Of a DNA stretch of 64,000 nt, positions 41,701 to 55,520 are shown piece by piece. The notes beneath the pieces were generated by a model. That model was not told the DNA's origin and ran no database searches. It saw only the letters and a list, made by a program, of their open reading frames with translations. The position numbers and the translations under genes were made by a program. Each line of letters begins with the position of its first letter. The stretch's first letter is position 1. Source of the DNA: Aristolochia californica (taxonomy: Eukaryota; Streptophyta; Magnoliopsida; Piperales; Aristolochiaceae); NCBI GenBank assembly GCA_029961685.1, contig JARWKL010000012.1:8773955-8837954 (forward strand). Reading direction: 5' to 3'.

Positions 41701-44700
41701 ACTTGGAACAAAAAGTACCGAGAAGAAGCAAAAAAAACACTGCAATATTTTTTGATTTTCTTTTTGCACTTGCAACGATAGTACCAACAAGAAGTAAAAA
41801 AAAGTACGATAATATTTTTTTTCCTATTTTCACTTTGAAAGAAAGTACCTAAAAGACGCAATAAAAAATTATAACAATATTTATTGTTTTTCTTTTTGCA
41901 CATGGAGAGAAGGTACCGATAGAAACAAAAAAAAAATGTATGATTTTTTTTTGCTTTATTATGTTGTTGCAGTGCAAATTGAAATATTTAATGTTTTTTT
42001 GTTTGCACTTGGAACGAAAGTACCAAGAAGCAAACAAGAAGTTCTACTTTTTTTGTTTTATTAAGTTCTCACAATGCACGGGGCAAAATTTGTTGTTTTT
42101 ATTTTTGCACTTGGAATGAAAGTACTAAGAAAAAAAAAGTAGAACAATATTTATTGGTTTCCTTTTTGCACTTGGTACAAAACTACCAAGAGGAAGGAAA
42201 AAAACAATTATGACAATATGTAGTTTTTTTCTATTTGCACTTGGAAAGAAATGACCAAGAAAAAAAAGAATAGTAAAACAATATTTATTTATTTTTTCAC
42301 TTGGAAAGAAAGTACCAACAGAAGCTAGCTTTATTAAGCTCTCGCATTGCTAGGGGAAATATTGATCATTTTTCTTTTCTCACTTGGAACGAATGTACCA
42401 AAAAGTTGCAAAAAAAAGTACGATAATATTTATTGTTTTTCTTTTTTCACTTGGAGAGAAAGTACCAATAGAAGCAAAAAAAAAGGTACGACTATTTTTT
42501 GGTTTATTAAGCTCTCGAAGTGCAAAGAGGGAAATATTTAATGTTTTTTTTTTGCACTTCGAATGAAGGCTCCAAGAATAACAAAAAAAAAGTACGACTT
42601 TGTTTTGATTTATTATTAAGCTCTTGCTAAGTAAGGGGAAAATTTTATTTATTTTCTGTTTTCACTTGGAACAAAATTACTAAGAAGAAGCCAAAAAAAA
42701 AAGTATAACAATATCTATCATTTTTATTTTTTCACTTGGAGAGAAAGAACGAATAATAGCAAAAAACAATACGATTTTGTTGTGCTTTATTTAGCTCTCT
42801 CAATGCAAAGGGGAATATTTATTGTTTTTATTTTTTCACTTGGAACTAAAACACCAAGAAGAAGAAAAAAAATGTATGACAATATTTATTAGCTTTCTTT
42901 TTTCTCTTAGAATGATAGTTCCAAGAAGAAGCAAAAAAAAGAAAAAAAAGTGTTCGTCTTTATTTATTGTTTTTGTTTTTACACATGGAGTGAAAGTACC
43001 AATAGAAGAAAACAAAAAGTACGATTTTTTTTTTGCTTTATTATGATGTCGCAACGCATGGGACAATATTTATTAATGTTTTTTGCACTTGGAACGAATG
43101 TACCAAGAAGAAGAAAAAAAAAGTATGACAATATTTATTATTTTTCTTTTTGCACTTAGAGAGAAAGAACTAATAGAAGAAAAAAAAAGTTCGACTTTTA
43201 TTTTCCTTTATTAAACTCTTGCAACACAAGGGGTAATATTTATTTATTTTTATTTTTCACTTGGAACGAATGTATCAAGAAGTAGGAAAAATAACGTACA
43301 AGAATAGTTGTAGTTTTTCTTTTTGCACTTGGAACAAAAGTTCCAAGTTGAAGCAAAAAATATTACAATAATAGTTTTTTGTTTTTTTTTTTTTTTTTTG
43401 CACTTGGAACGAAAGTTCCAAGAAGAAGCAAGAAAAAAAAGGTTGACAATTTTAAAAATAATTCTTTTTATACTTGAAGAGAAAGTACGAACCGAAGCAA
43501 AAAAAAGTATGACTTTTTTTGCTTTGTTTAAGTTATCGCAATGCAAGGGGAAATATTTGTGATTTTTATTTTTCACTTGGAACAAATGTACCAAGAAGAA
43601 GGAAAAAATATGACTTTGTTTTATTTTATTAAGTTCTGGAAATGTAAGGGGCAATATTTATTATTTTTCTAGTTTTTATTTGAAAAGAAAGTACCAAGAA
43701 GAAGCAAAAAATAAAAAAAAAGGATGACAATTTTAATTTATTTTTTTTAACTTGGAGAGTAAGTATCAACAAAAGCAAAAAAAAGTATGACTTTGTTTTT
43801 CTATATTAAACTCTCGCAAAGCAAGGGGTAATATTTATTATATTTTATTTTCACTTGGAACGAAAATACCAAGAAAAAGCAAAAAGAAAAAAGAAAAAAG
43901 AAAAAAAAAGTATGACTTTGTTTTCCTTTATTAAGCTCTTGCAATGCATGGGGCAATATTTATTGTTTTTCAGCTGTCACTTGGAATGAGAGAACCAAGA
44001 AGAAACAAAAAAAAGTAAGACTTTGTTTTGCTTTATTTAGCTCTCGCAAGACAAGGAGCAATAGTTATTAGTTTTTTGTTTGCACGTGGAATGAAAGTAC
44101 CAAGAAGAAGGTAAAAAAAAGGACAACAATTTGTATTTTTTTTTCTTTTTGTACTTGGAGAGAAAGTACCAACTGAAGAAAAAAAACATGACTTTTTTTG
44201 CTTTATTAAACTCTCACAATGCATGGGAAAATATTTATTGTTTTTCTTTTTTCACTTGGAACGAAAGTACCAAGAAGAAGCAAAAACAAACAGAAAAACT
44301 ATATGACAATTTTTGTTGAGTTTTTGTTTGCTATTTGAACAAACACACCATGAAGTAGCAAAAAAAAGTACAAAATAGTTATTTGTTATTTTTTTGCACT
44401 TGGAACAAAAGTACCAAGAAGAAGCAAAAAAAAGTACAAAATTGTTTTTTGTTTACACTTGGAGAGAAAGTACCAAGAAGAAGTAAAAAGAAAAAAATAA
44501 TGTAAATATTTATTATTTTTATTTTTTCACTTTGAGAGAAAGAACCAATAGAAGCAAAAAAAGCAAGATTTTTTATTTATTTATTAAGCTCTCGCAATGC
44601 AAGGGGCAATATTTATTGTTTGTGTTTTTGCATTTGGTACGAAAATACCAAGAAGAAGCAAAAAAATAAAATAAAAAAAATACAAGAATCCTTATTGGTT

Positions 44701-47700
44701 TTCTTTTTGTAAGAGGAAGCAAAAAAAAAAAGTATGACAATATTTATTGTGTTTATTTTTGAACTTGGAGAGAAAGTACCGATAGAAGCAAAAAAAAGTA
44801 CAATTTTGTTTTGCTTTATTAAGCTGCCACAATACAAGGGGCAATATTTATTGTTTTTCTTTTTATACTTGGAAGGAATGTACTAGGAAGAAGCCAAAAA
44901 AAAGTATGTCTTTATTTATTTTTATTTTTATTTTTGCACACGGAGAGAAAGTACCAATGAAAGCAAAAAAAAGTACTATGTTTTTCCTTATTAAGCTCTC
45001 GCAATACAATGGGCAATATTTATTTATTTTTCTTTTGTATTTAATACAAATGTACAATGAAGAAGGACAAAAAGGAGCAAGAATAGTTATTTTTTTTCTT
45101 TTTGCACTTGGTGAGAAAATACCAATAGGAGCAAAAAAGTAAGTATGACTTTGTTTTATTTTATTAAGCTCTTACAATCCAAGGGGCAATATTTATAATT
45201 TTTTTCTTTTTGCACTAGGAAAAAAAATTTCCAAGAAGAAGAAAAAATAAAAATAAAATTACAAAAATATTTATTGGTTTTTTGTACTTGGAACGAAAAT
45301 ACCAAGAAGAAGGGAAAAAAGTATGACTTTGTTTTGCTCAATTAAGCTCTCGCAATGCAAAGGACTTTATCTATCGTTTTTCCTTTTGCGCTTGGACAAA
45401 TTGTACCAAGTCGAAGCAAAAAAAAAGTATGACACTATTTATTGTTTTTATTTTTCCACTTGTGGGAGAATGTACTAATATAAGCAAAAAAAGTACAACT
45501 TTATTTTGCTTTATTAAGCTCTCGCAATGCAAGGGGCAATATTTATGGTTTTTCTTTTTGCACTTGGAACGATTGTACCATGAAGAAGAAAAATAAAGTA
45601 TGACTTTGTTTTGGTTTATTAAGTTCTGGCAATGCAAGAAGCAGTATTTTTTCTTTTTTGTTTGCATTTGGAACGAAAGTACCAAGAAGAAGCAAAATTA
45701 AAAAAAAAAATTATTATTTTTCTTTTTGAACTTGAAGAGAAAAGTACCAACAAATGAAAAAAAGTATGACTTTGTTTTGCTATATTAAGCTCTCGCAAAA
45801 CAAAGGGTAATATTTATTATTGTTTTGTGTGCACTTGGAAAGATAGTAGAAAAAAGAAGCTAAAAAAAACTAAAATAATTTGACTATATTGATTTTATTT
45901 CGTTTTTGCAATTGGAGAGATAGAACCGACCAAAGGAAAAAAATAAAAAAGTACAAGTTTGTTTTTCTTTATTTTGCTTGTAATGCATGGGTAAATATCT
46001 ATTATTTTACTATTTGCACTTGGAATTAAAGAGCCAAGAAGAAGCAAAAAAAAATAAAAATGGTAATACTTTTATTTTGCTTGATTAAGTTCACGCAATG
46101 CAAGGGGCAATGATAATTTATTTTCTTTTTGCACTTTGAACGAATGTACCAAGAAGAAGGAAACAAAGTACGAGAATAGTTATTGTATTTCTTTTTGCAC
46201 TTGGAGAGAAATACCAATAATTGCAAAAAAAACTATGACTTTGTTTTCTTTTATTAAGCTCTTGAAATGCAAGGGGAAATATTTATTATTTTTCTTTTTG
46301 CACTTGGAACAAAAGTACTATGAAGAAAGAAAAAAAAATTAAAAATTAAAAAAATATTTATTGGTTTTTTTTGCACTTGGGACAAAAGAACCAAGAAGAA
46401 GCAAAAACAAAAGTGAGATAATATTTATATATTTTTATTTTTGCATTTGGAGAGAAAGTGCAAACAGAAGAAAAAAAAAAGGCTCTGTTTTGCATTATTG
46501 AGCTCTCACAATTCAAGAGACAAAATTTATGGTTTTCTTTTGCACTTGGACTGAATGTATGAAGAAGAAGCAATAAAAAAAGCATGACAATATTTGTTGT
46601 TTTTATTTTTCCACTTGGGGAGAAAGTACCAAATGAAGCAAAAAAAAGTACAACTTTGGTTTTCTTTATTACGCTCTCGCAATGCAAGGGGAAATATTTA
46701 TGGTTTTTATTTTTGGACTTGGAATGAAAATACGAAAAAGAAGTAAAAAAAAGTATGACAATATTTATGGCTGTATTTTTGCACTTGGAATGAATGAACC
46801 AATAAGAACAAAAAAAAATATGATAATTTTTATTATTTTTATTTTTCTAGTTGGAGAGTACTAATTGAAGTAAAAAAAAGTATGATTTTATTTATCATTA
46901 TTAAGCTGACGCACTACAAGGGGTAATATTTATTGTTTTTCTTTTTGCACTAAGAATGAATGTACCAAATAAGAAGCCAAAACAAAAAGTATGACAATAT
47001 TTATTGTTTTTATTTTTGAACTTGGAGAGAAAGTACCAATAGAAGCAAAATAAAATATGACTTTGTTTTACTTTATTAAGCTTTCGTAATGCAAAGTGCA
47101 ATATTTATTTATTTTCTTTTTTCACTTGGAAAGAATGTACTAGAAATATGAATTGTTTTTCTTTTTGCACTTGAAGAGGAAATACCAATAGAAGCAAAAA
47201 AAAAAAAAAAAAAACGACTTTGTTATGTTTATTAAGCTGTTAAAATGAAAAGGGAAATATTTATTGTTTTTTCTTTGTGAACTTGGAACAAAAGTCCCAA
47301 GAAGAAAAAAAAAACATTTACGTCAATATTTATTATAATTATTATTATTTTGCACTTGGAAGGAAAGTACCAAAAAGAAGGAAAAAAAGTATGACAATTG
47401 TTAAATTTTTTATTTTTGCATTTGGATAGAAAGTATCAATAGAAACAAAAACTATGACTTCATTTTACTTTATTAAGCTCTCGCAATGCTAGGGGTAATA
47501 TTTATTTATTTTTTATTTTCAATAGGAATGAAACGATCAAGTAGAAGCAAAAACAAAAAATAGAATATGACAATTTTTATTTTTGCACTTGGAGAGACAA
47601 TACCAATTGAAGCAAACAAAAAATAAAAAAAGGACGATTTTGTTTTGCTAGATTAATCTCTTGCAATGCACGGGGCAATATTGTTTATTTTTCTGTTTGC

Positions 47701-50700
47701 ACATAGAATGAAAATACCTAAAAGAAGCAAAACAAAAGTAAGATTTTGTTTTGCTTTATTAAGCTCTCGCAATGCAAGGAGTAATATTTATGGTTTTTTG
47801 TTTGCACTTGGAATGACAGTACTAAGAAAAAGAAAAAAAATAGTACATCAATATGTATTGTTTTTCTTTTTGCACTTGGAAAGAATGTACCAACTAAAGA
47901 AAAAAAAACATGAAATAGTTTTGATTTATTAATGCATGGGGAAATATTTATTGTTTTTAGTTTTTTCACTTAGAACGAAAGTACAAAGAAGCCAAAAAAA
48001 AGTAAGACAATATTTATTGTTTTTTTGTTTGCTCTTGGAAAGAAAGCACCATGAAGAAGAAAAAAAAGTACGATCATATTTATTTGTTATCTTTTAGTAC
48101 TTGGAACAAAAGTACCGAGAAAAAGCAAAAACAAGGAAAATTATGACAATATTTATTATTTTTCTGTTTGCACTTGGAGAGAAAGTACCAAGAAGAAGCA
48201 ACAAGAAAAAAGTATGATAATATTTATTGTTTTTCTTTTTCTTGTTTGAGAGCAAGTACCAATAGAAGCAAAAAAACTATGATATTGTTTTGCATTATTA
48301 AGCTCTCGCAATGCAAGGGGCAATATTTATTGTTTTTCTTTTTGCACTTGGAGAAGAAGCAAAAACAAAAAAGTGAGACAATATGTATTGGTTTTCTTTT
48401 GGCACTAGGAATGAAAGTTCCAAGAACAAGAAAAAAACTTTTTGATAATATTTATTGTTTTTATTTTTTCACTTGGAGAGGAAGTACCAATAGAAGAAAA
48501 AAAAAAGTATGAGTTTTGTTTTGCTTTACTAAGATGTTGCAATACAAGAGACAATATTTATTGTTTTTTATTTTGCACTTGGAATGAATGTACCAAGAAG
48601 AAGCAAAAAATTAAAAACTGAAAAGATTTTTTTTTAATTTTTTTTGCACTTGGAACGAAAGTACCAAGAAGAAAGAAATACATTATGAGAATAGTTATTG
48701 TATTCTTTTTTTCACTTGGAGAGAAAAAAACCAATAGTAGAATAAAAAAAGTATGACTTTGTGTTCTTTTATTAAGCTCTTGAAATGCAAGGGGCAATAT
48801 TTATTTATTTTCTTTTTGCACGGGCAACAAAAGTTCCAAGAAGCACACAAAAAAAAGTTCAATATTTATTTGTTTTCTTACTTGGAATAAATATCCAAGA
48901 AGAGAGAAAAAATGACAATTTTTATATTTTTTTCTTTTAGTACTTGGAGAGAAAGTACCAACATTAGCAAAAAAAAAAAAGTCTGACTTTGTTTTACTTT
49001 ATTAAGCTCTCGCAATACAAGGAAAAATATTTATCATTTTTATTTTTGCACTTGGACAAAATGTACCAAGAAGAAGAAAAAACAGTATGGCAATATTTGT
49101 TATTTTTCTTCTTCCACTTGGGGAGAAAATACCAACATAGGCAAACAAAAGTATGACTTTTTTTTTATTAAGCTCTCGTAATGCTAAGGGCCTTATTTAT
49201 AGTTTTATTTTTGCACTTGAAACGAATGTACCAAGAAGAAGCAATAAAAAATACGACTTTATTTTGCTTTATTAAGTTCTGGCAATACAATGGGCAATAT
49301 TTTTTTCTGTTTGCATTTGGAACGAAAGTATCAAGAAGAAGAAAAATAAATATGACAATTTTTATTGTTTCTCTTTTTGACCTAGGAGAAAAAGTACCAA
49401 CATAAGCAAAATAAAAACAAATAAAAAAAATAAATATGACTTTGTTTTGCTATATTAAGCTCTTGCAAAGCAAGGGGTAATGTTTATTATTGTTATGTTT
49501 GCAATTGGAACAAAAATAACAGGAAGAAGCAAACCTAAAAAAATATGACAATATTTAATTTATTTCTTTTTGTACTTGGAGAAACAGTACCAACTGAAGA
49601 GGGAAATAAAAAAGTACGACTTTGTTTTCCTTTATTAAGCTCTTGCAATGCATAGGAAAATATTTATTATTTTCTGTTTGCACTAGGAATGAAAGAACCA
49701 AGAAGAAGTAAAAACAAAGTAAAACTTTATTTTGTTTTATTAAGCTCTCACAATGCAAGGGGAAATATGTATTTTTTTTCTTTTTTTAGTTGGAGAGAAA
49801 GTACCAACTGCAGAAAAACAAGCACGACTTTATTTTTTTTTTCTTTTTTCACTTGGAATGAAAGTAGAAAGAAGAAGCAAAAAAATATGATAATATTTAT
49901 TATTTTTCTGTTTGCTCTTGAAATGAAAGCTCAATGAAGAAGAAAAATAAAAGTACAATAATATTTATTTGTTATCTTTTTTCACTTGTAATTAAAGTAC
50001 CAAGAAGAAACAAAAAAGAAAATAAAAATATGACAATATTTATTATTTTTTGTTAGTACTTGGAGAGAAAGAACCAAGAAGAAGCAAAAAGAAAACAATT
50101 ACGAAAATATCTATTGTTTTTATTTTTGCACTTGGAATGAAAGTAATAATAGAAGCAAAAAAATTACGATTTTTTTCTTTATTAAGCTCTCACAATGCAA
50201 GGGGCAGTAATTATTGTTTTTCTTTTTGCACTAGGAATGAAAATACCAAGAAGAAGCAAAAAAAAAGTACGACAATATTTATTGGTTCTCTTTTTACACT
50301 TGGAATGAAAATTCCAAGAAGATGCAAAAGAAAAAAATTACTACGACAATATTTATTTATTTATTTTTTGCATTTGGAGAGAAAGTACCAATAGAAGCAA
50401 AAAAAGAATGATTTTGCTTTGCTTTGTTAAGTTGTCCTAATGCAAGGGCAATATTTATTTATTTTTCTTTTTGCACTTGGGACGAATATACCATGAAGAA
50501 GCAAAAAACAAGTAAGGCAATATTTTTTATTTTTCTTTTTGTACTTGGAGAAAAAGATCCAATATAAGCAAAAATAAAAGAAAAATCGACTTTGGTTTTC
50601 TTTATTAAATAATCCTAATGCAAGGGGCAATATTTATTTATTTTCTTTTTTCACTTGGAACGAATGTACCCAGAAGAAGGAAAAAAAAGTACGAAAATGG

Positions 50701-53700
50701 TTATTATATTTATTTTTGCACTTGGAGAGAAAATAACAACAGTAGCAAAAAAAAATGTGACTTTGTTTTCTTTTACTAAGCTTTTGAAATGCAAGGGGCA
50801 GTATTTATTTTTTCTCTTTTTGCACTTGGAACAAAAGTTTCAAGAAGAAGAAATTTTTTTGTACCACAATATTTATTATTTTTCTTTTTGCACTTGGACT
50901 GAATGTAACAAGGAGTAAAAAAAAAAATTATGACAATATTTATTTGTTTTCTTTTTTATCTAGGACAGCAAATTCAAAGAAGATGCAAAAATAAAATAAA
51001 AATTGTATGACAATATTTATTGTTTTTATATTTTCACTTGTAAGAAAAGTATTAAAAAGAAGCAAAAAATATGATAATATTTATTGGTTTTCTTTTTGTA
51101 CTTGGCATGAAAGTACCAATAAGAAGCAAAAAAAAAAATGATAATATTTATTATTTTTCGGTTTACACTTGGAAAGAAAGTATCAAGAAGAAGCAAAAAT
51201 TATGATAATATTTATTGTTTTTTTTATTTTTGCACTTGGAGAGAAAGTACCAATAGATGCAAAAAACAAGTATGATTTTTTTCCTTTCTTAAGCTCTTGC
51301 AATGCAAGGGTTAATATTTATTGTTTTTCTTTTTCGCTACGAATGAATGCACAGAGAGGAAGCAAAAAAAAAAAAAAAAGAATGAGAATATTTATTTGTT
51401 TCTTTTCAAACTTGGAATGAGAGTTCCAAGAACAAACACAAAAAATGTAAAGTATGACAATTTTTATTATTTTTATTTTTTCACTGAAGAATACGACTTT
51501 TTTTTTCTTTATTAAGATCTTTCAATGCAAGGGTTAAAATTTATTGTTTTTATGTATTCACATGGAGAGAAACTACCAACAACTGCCAAAAGAAAGTAGG
51601 ACTTTGATTTTTTTTCTTTTAGCCATTGGAGAGAAAGAACCAAATGAAACAAAACAAAAAGTACGACTTAATTAAGTTGTTGCAATGCAAGGGGCAATTT
51701 TTATTGTTTTCCATTTTGCACTTGAAACAACAGTTCAAAGATGAAGAAAAAAAAGACCGATGATATTTATTGCTTTTCTTTTTGCACTTTGAATGAAAGT
51801 TCAAAGAAGAAGCAAAAACAAATATTACAACAATATTTTTTGTTTTTATTTTTGCACTTGGAGAGAAAGTACCAATGGTGGCAAAAAAGTACAATTTTGT
51901 TTTGCTTTATTAAGCCGTCATAATGCAAGGGAAATATTTTTTATTTTTCTTCTCGTACTTGGAACAAATGTACTAAGAGGAAGAAAAAAAAACAATATTT
52001 GTTATTTGTTTTTTTTTGCACTTGGAGAGATAGTCCCAATAGAAGTAAAACAAATATGACTTTGTTTTGCTTATTATGCTCTCAATGCAAGGGGCAATAT
52101 TTATATATTTTCTTTTTGTACTTGGACCGAATGTACCAAGATGAAGGAAAAAATAGTACGAGAATAGTTGTAGTTTTCTTTTTGCACTTGGAGAAAAAAA
52201 CCAATAGAAGGAAAAAAAGTACGACTTTGTTTTGTTTTAGAATTTTGAAATGTAAGGAGCAACATTTTTTTTTTTTTTTTTGCACTTGGAACAAAAGTTT
52301 CAAGAAGCCAAAAAAAAAAAAGAGAAAATTTACAACTATTTATTGTTTTTTTTCGTATATGGAACGAAAGTATCAACAAGAAGAAAAAAAATCTGAATTT
52401 TTTTGTATTTTTTTCTTTTTTCACTAGGAGAGAAAGTACAACAGTATGACTTTGTTTTGCTTTACTAAGCTCTCGCGAAGCAAGGGACAATATTTTTTCT
52501 TTCACTTGGATTGAATGGACCAAGAAGAAGAAAAAAATAAAAAAAAAGAATGACAATATTTATTGTTTCTCTTTTTGCACTAGAGGAAAAGTATCATCAA
52601 AAGCCAAAAAAATAGTACGACTTTGTTTTGCTTTATTTAGTTCTGGCAATGCAAAGGGCAATATTTGTGGTTTTTCTATTCGCAATTGGAACGAAAGTTC
52701 CAAGAAGAAGCAAAACAAAAAAAGTACGCCAATATTTATTTGTTTTCTTTTTTCTCTAGGAACAACAAATCGAAGAAGAGCAAAAAAAAATTGTATGACA
52801 ATATTAATTATTTTTTTGTTTGCACTTGGAAAGAAAGTACAAAGAAGAAGCAAAAAAAAAAAGCAATATTTATTGGTTATCTTTTTGCACTTTGAATGAA
52901 AGTACCAAGAAGAAGTAAAAAACGAGTACGATAATATTTATTGTTTTTCAGTTTGCACTTGGAACGAAAGTATCCAAAAAAAGCAAAAAAAAGGTATGAT
53001 AATATTTTTTTTTTCACTTGGAGAGAAAGTACCAATAGATGCAAAAAAACAAGTACGGTTTTGTTTTGATTTATTAAACTGTCGCAATGAGAGGGGTAAT
53101 ATTTATTATTTTTCTTTTTGCGCTTTGAACGAATGCACCAAGAAGAAGCAAAAAAATAAGAACATGAATATTTTTTTTTTCTTTTCGAACTTGGAATGAA
53201 AGTTCCAAGAAGAAACAAAAAAAGTAAAGTACGATAATTTTTATTATTTTTATTTTTTCACTTAGAGAAAAAGTTCCAACACAAAAAAATAAAAAAATCC
53301 AACTTTATTTTGCTTTATTAAGATGTTTCAATGAAGGGGTTAAATTTTGTTGTTTTTTTGTATGCACATGGAGATAAAGTACCAATAACTGCAAAAAAAG
53401 TACGACTTGGTTTTGCTTTATTAAGATCTGGCAATGCAAGCCATATTTATTATTTTTCTTTTTTCACTTGGAACGAAAGTATCAAGAAGAAGGGAAAAAA
53501 TGTACAACTATTGTATTTTTTTTGCACCCTTGGAGAGAAAGAACCAAATGAAACAAAAGAAAGAGTACGAATTAGTTTATTTTAATTAAGTTGTTGCATT
53601 ACAAGGGGCAATATTTATTGTTTTCCTTTTTGCACTTGAAACAACAGTTCAAAGAGGAAGAAAAAAAAGTATGACAATATTTATTGGTTTTCTTTTTGCA

Positions 53701-55294
53701 ATTGGAATGAAAATTCAAAGAAGAAGCAAAAAAATATAAAAACATTATACGATAATATTTATTGTTTTTATTTTTGCACTAGGAGAGAAACTATCAATTG
53801 TAGCAAAAAAAGTACGACTTTGTTTTGCTTTATTAAGTTGTTGTAATCAATGGAAATATTTATTTATTTTTTCTTGCACTTGGAAAGAATGTACCAAGAA
53901 GAAGAAAAAAAAGTATGAATATATCTGTTATTTTTATTTTTGCACGTGGAGAGAAAGCACCGATAAAAGAAAAAATAATTACGACTTTGTTTTTCTTTAT
54001 TAATCTCTCTCAATGCAAGATGCAATATTTATATATTTTCTTTTTGCATTTGGAATGAATGTACCAAGAAGAAGGGGAAAAAAGTATGACTATAGTTATA
54101 GTGTTTATTTTTGCACTTGGAAAAAAAATATCAATAGAAGGAAAAATAGTACGACTTTGTTTTGTTTTGTTTTTTGTTGTTTTTTTTTCACTTGGAACAA
54201 AAGTTACAAGAAGAAGCAAAAATAAAAAAAAAATTACAACAATATTTATTGGGTTTTTTCGTACTTGGAACAAAAGTATCAACAAGAAGTAGAAAAAAAA
54301 GTATGAAAATTTTGTATTTTTTGTTTTTGCATTTCTAGAGAAAGTACGAACATAACCAAAAAAAAGTATGACTTTGTTTTTCTTTATTAAGCTCTCGCAA
54401 TGTAAGGGACAATATTTATTGATTTATTTATTTATTTATTTGCACTTGGATTGAATGGACCAAGAAGAAGCAAAAAAAAAAAAAGTATGACAATATTTAT
54501 TATTTCTCTATTTTCACTAGTGGAAAAAATAAAAAATTACGACTTTGTTTTGCTTGTTTAAGATCTCGCAATGCAAGGGGCAATATTTTTGGCTTTTTTT
54601 TTTTGCACTTGGAACAAATGTACCAAGAAGAAACAAAACAATTCTGGCAATGTAAGGGGCAATATTTATTGTATTTTTATTTGCATTTGGAACAAAAGTG
54701 CCAAGAAGAAGCAAAAAAAAAACAATACGACAATATTTATTTGTCTTCTTTGTTCTCTAGGAATGAAAGTTCCAAGAAGATGCAAAACAAATTGTATGAC
54801 TTGGAACGAAAGTAAAAAGAAGAAGCAAAAAAATCAATATTTATTGGTTATCTTTTTTTCACTTGGAACGAACGTACCAAGAAGAAGAAAAAAAAATTCA
54901 ACATTATTTATTGTTTTTCGGATTGCATTTGGAACGAAAGTTTCAAGAAGAAGACACAAAAAGTATGATAATATTTATTGTTTTTATTTTTTTATTTAAA
55001 GAGAAAGTACCAATACAACCAAAAAACATGTAAGGTTTTGTTTTGCTTTATTAAGCTCTCGTAATACAAGGGGTATATATTGTTTTTCTTTTTCCGCTTG
55101 AAACGAATGTACCAAGAAGAAGCAAAAAAAAATTACTGTTTTTCTTGTTGAGCTTGGAATGAAAGTTCAAAGAAAAATAAAAAAAAAGAAGTAAAGTACC
55201 ACAATTTTTCTTGTTTTCCTTTTTGCACTTGGAGAAAAAGTGCCAACACAAGCAAAAAGAAAGAAAATACGACTTTGTTTTGCTTTATTAAGAT

Positions 55295-55520
55295 CTAGCA
55301 ATGCAGGGGTTAAAATTTATTATTTTTCTATATGCACTTGGAGACAAAGTACAAAAAATTTCAAAAAAATGTATGTCTTTGTTTTGTTTTATTAAGTTGT
55401 TGCAATGCTAGCAATGCAGGGGTTAAAATTTATATTTTTTCTATATGCACTTGGAGACAAAGTACAAAAAATTTCAAAAAATGTATGTCTTTGTTTTGTT
55501 TTATTAAGTTGTTGCAATTC
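55295..55520 (+). repeat. Recent 113-bp duplication in the satellite
   Basis: 'ctagcaatgcaggggttaaa' starts at 55295 and 55408, and the following unit ('ctatatgcacttggagacaa', 'agtacaaaaaatttc') is almost identical in both. Neighbouring units are far more divergent. Confidence 0.88.
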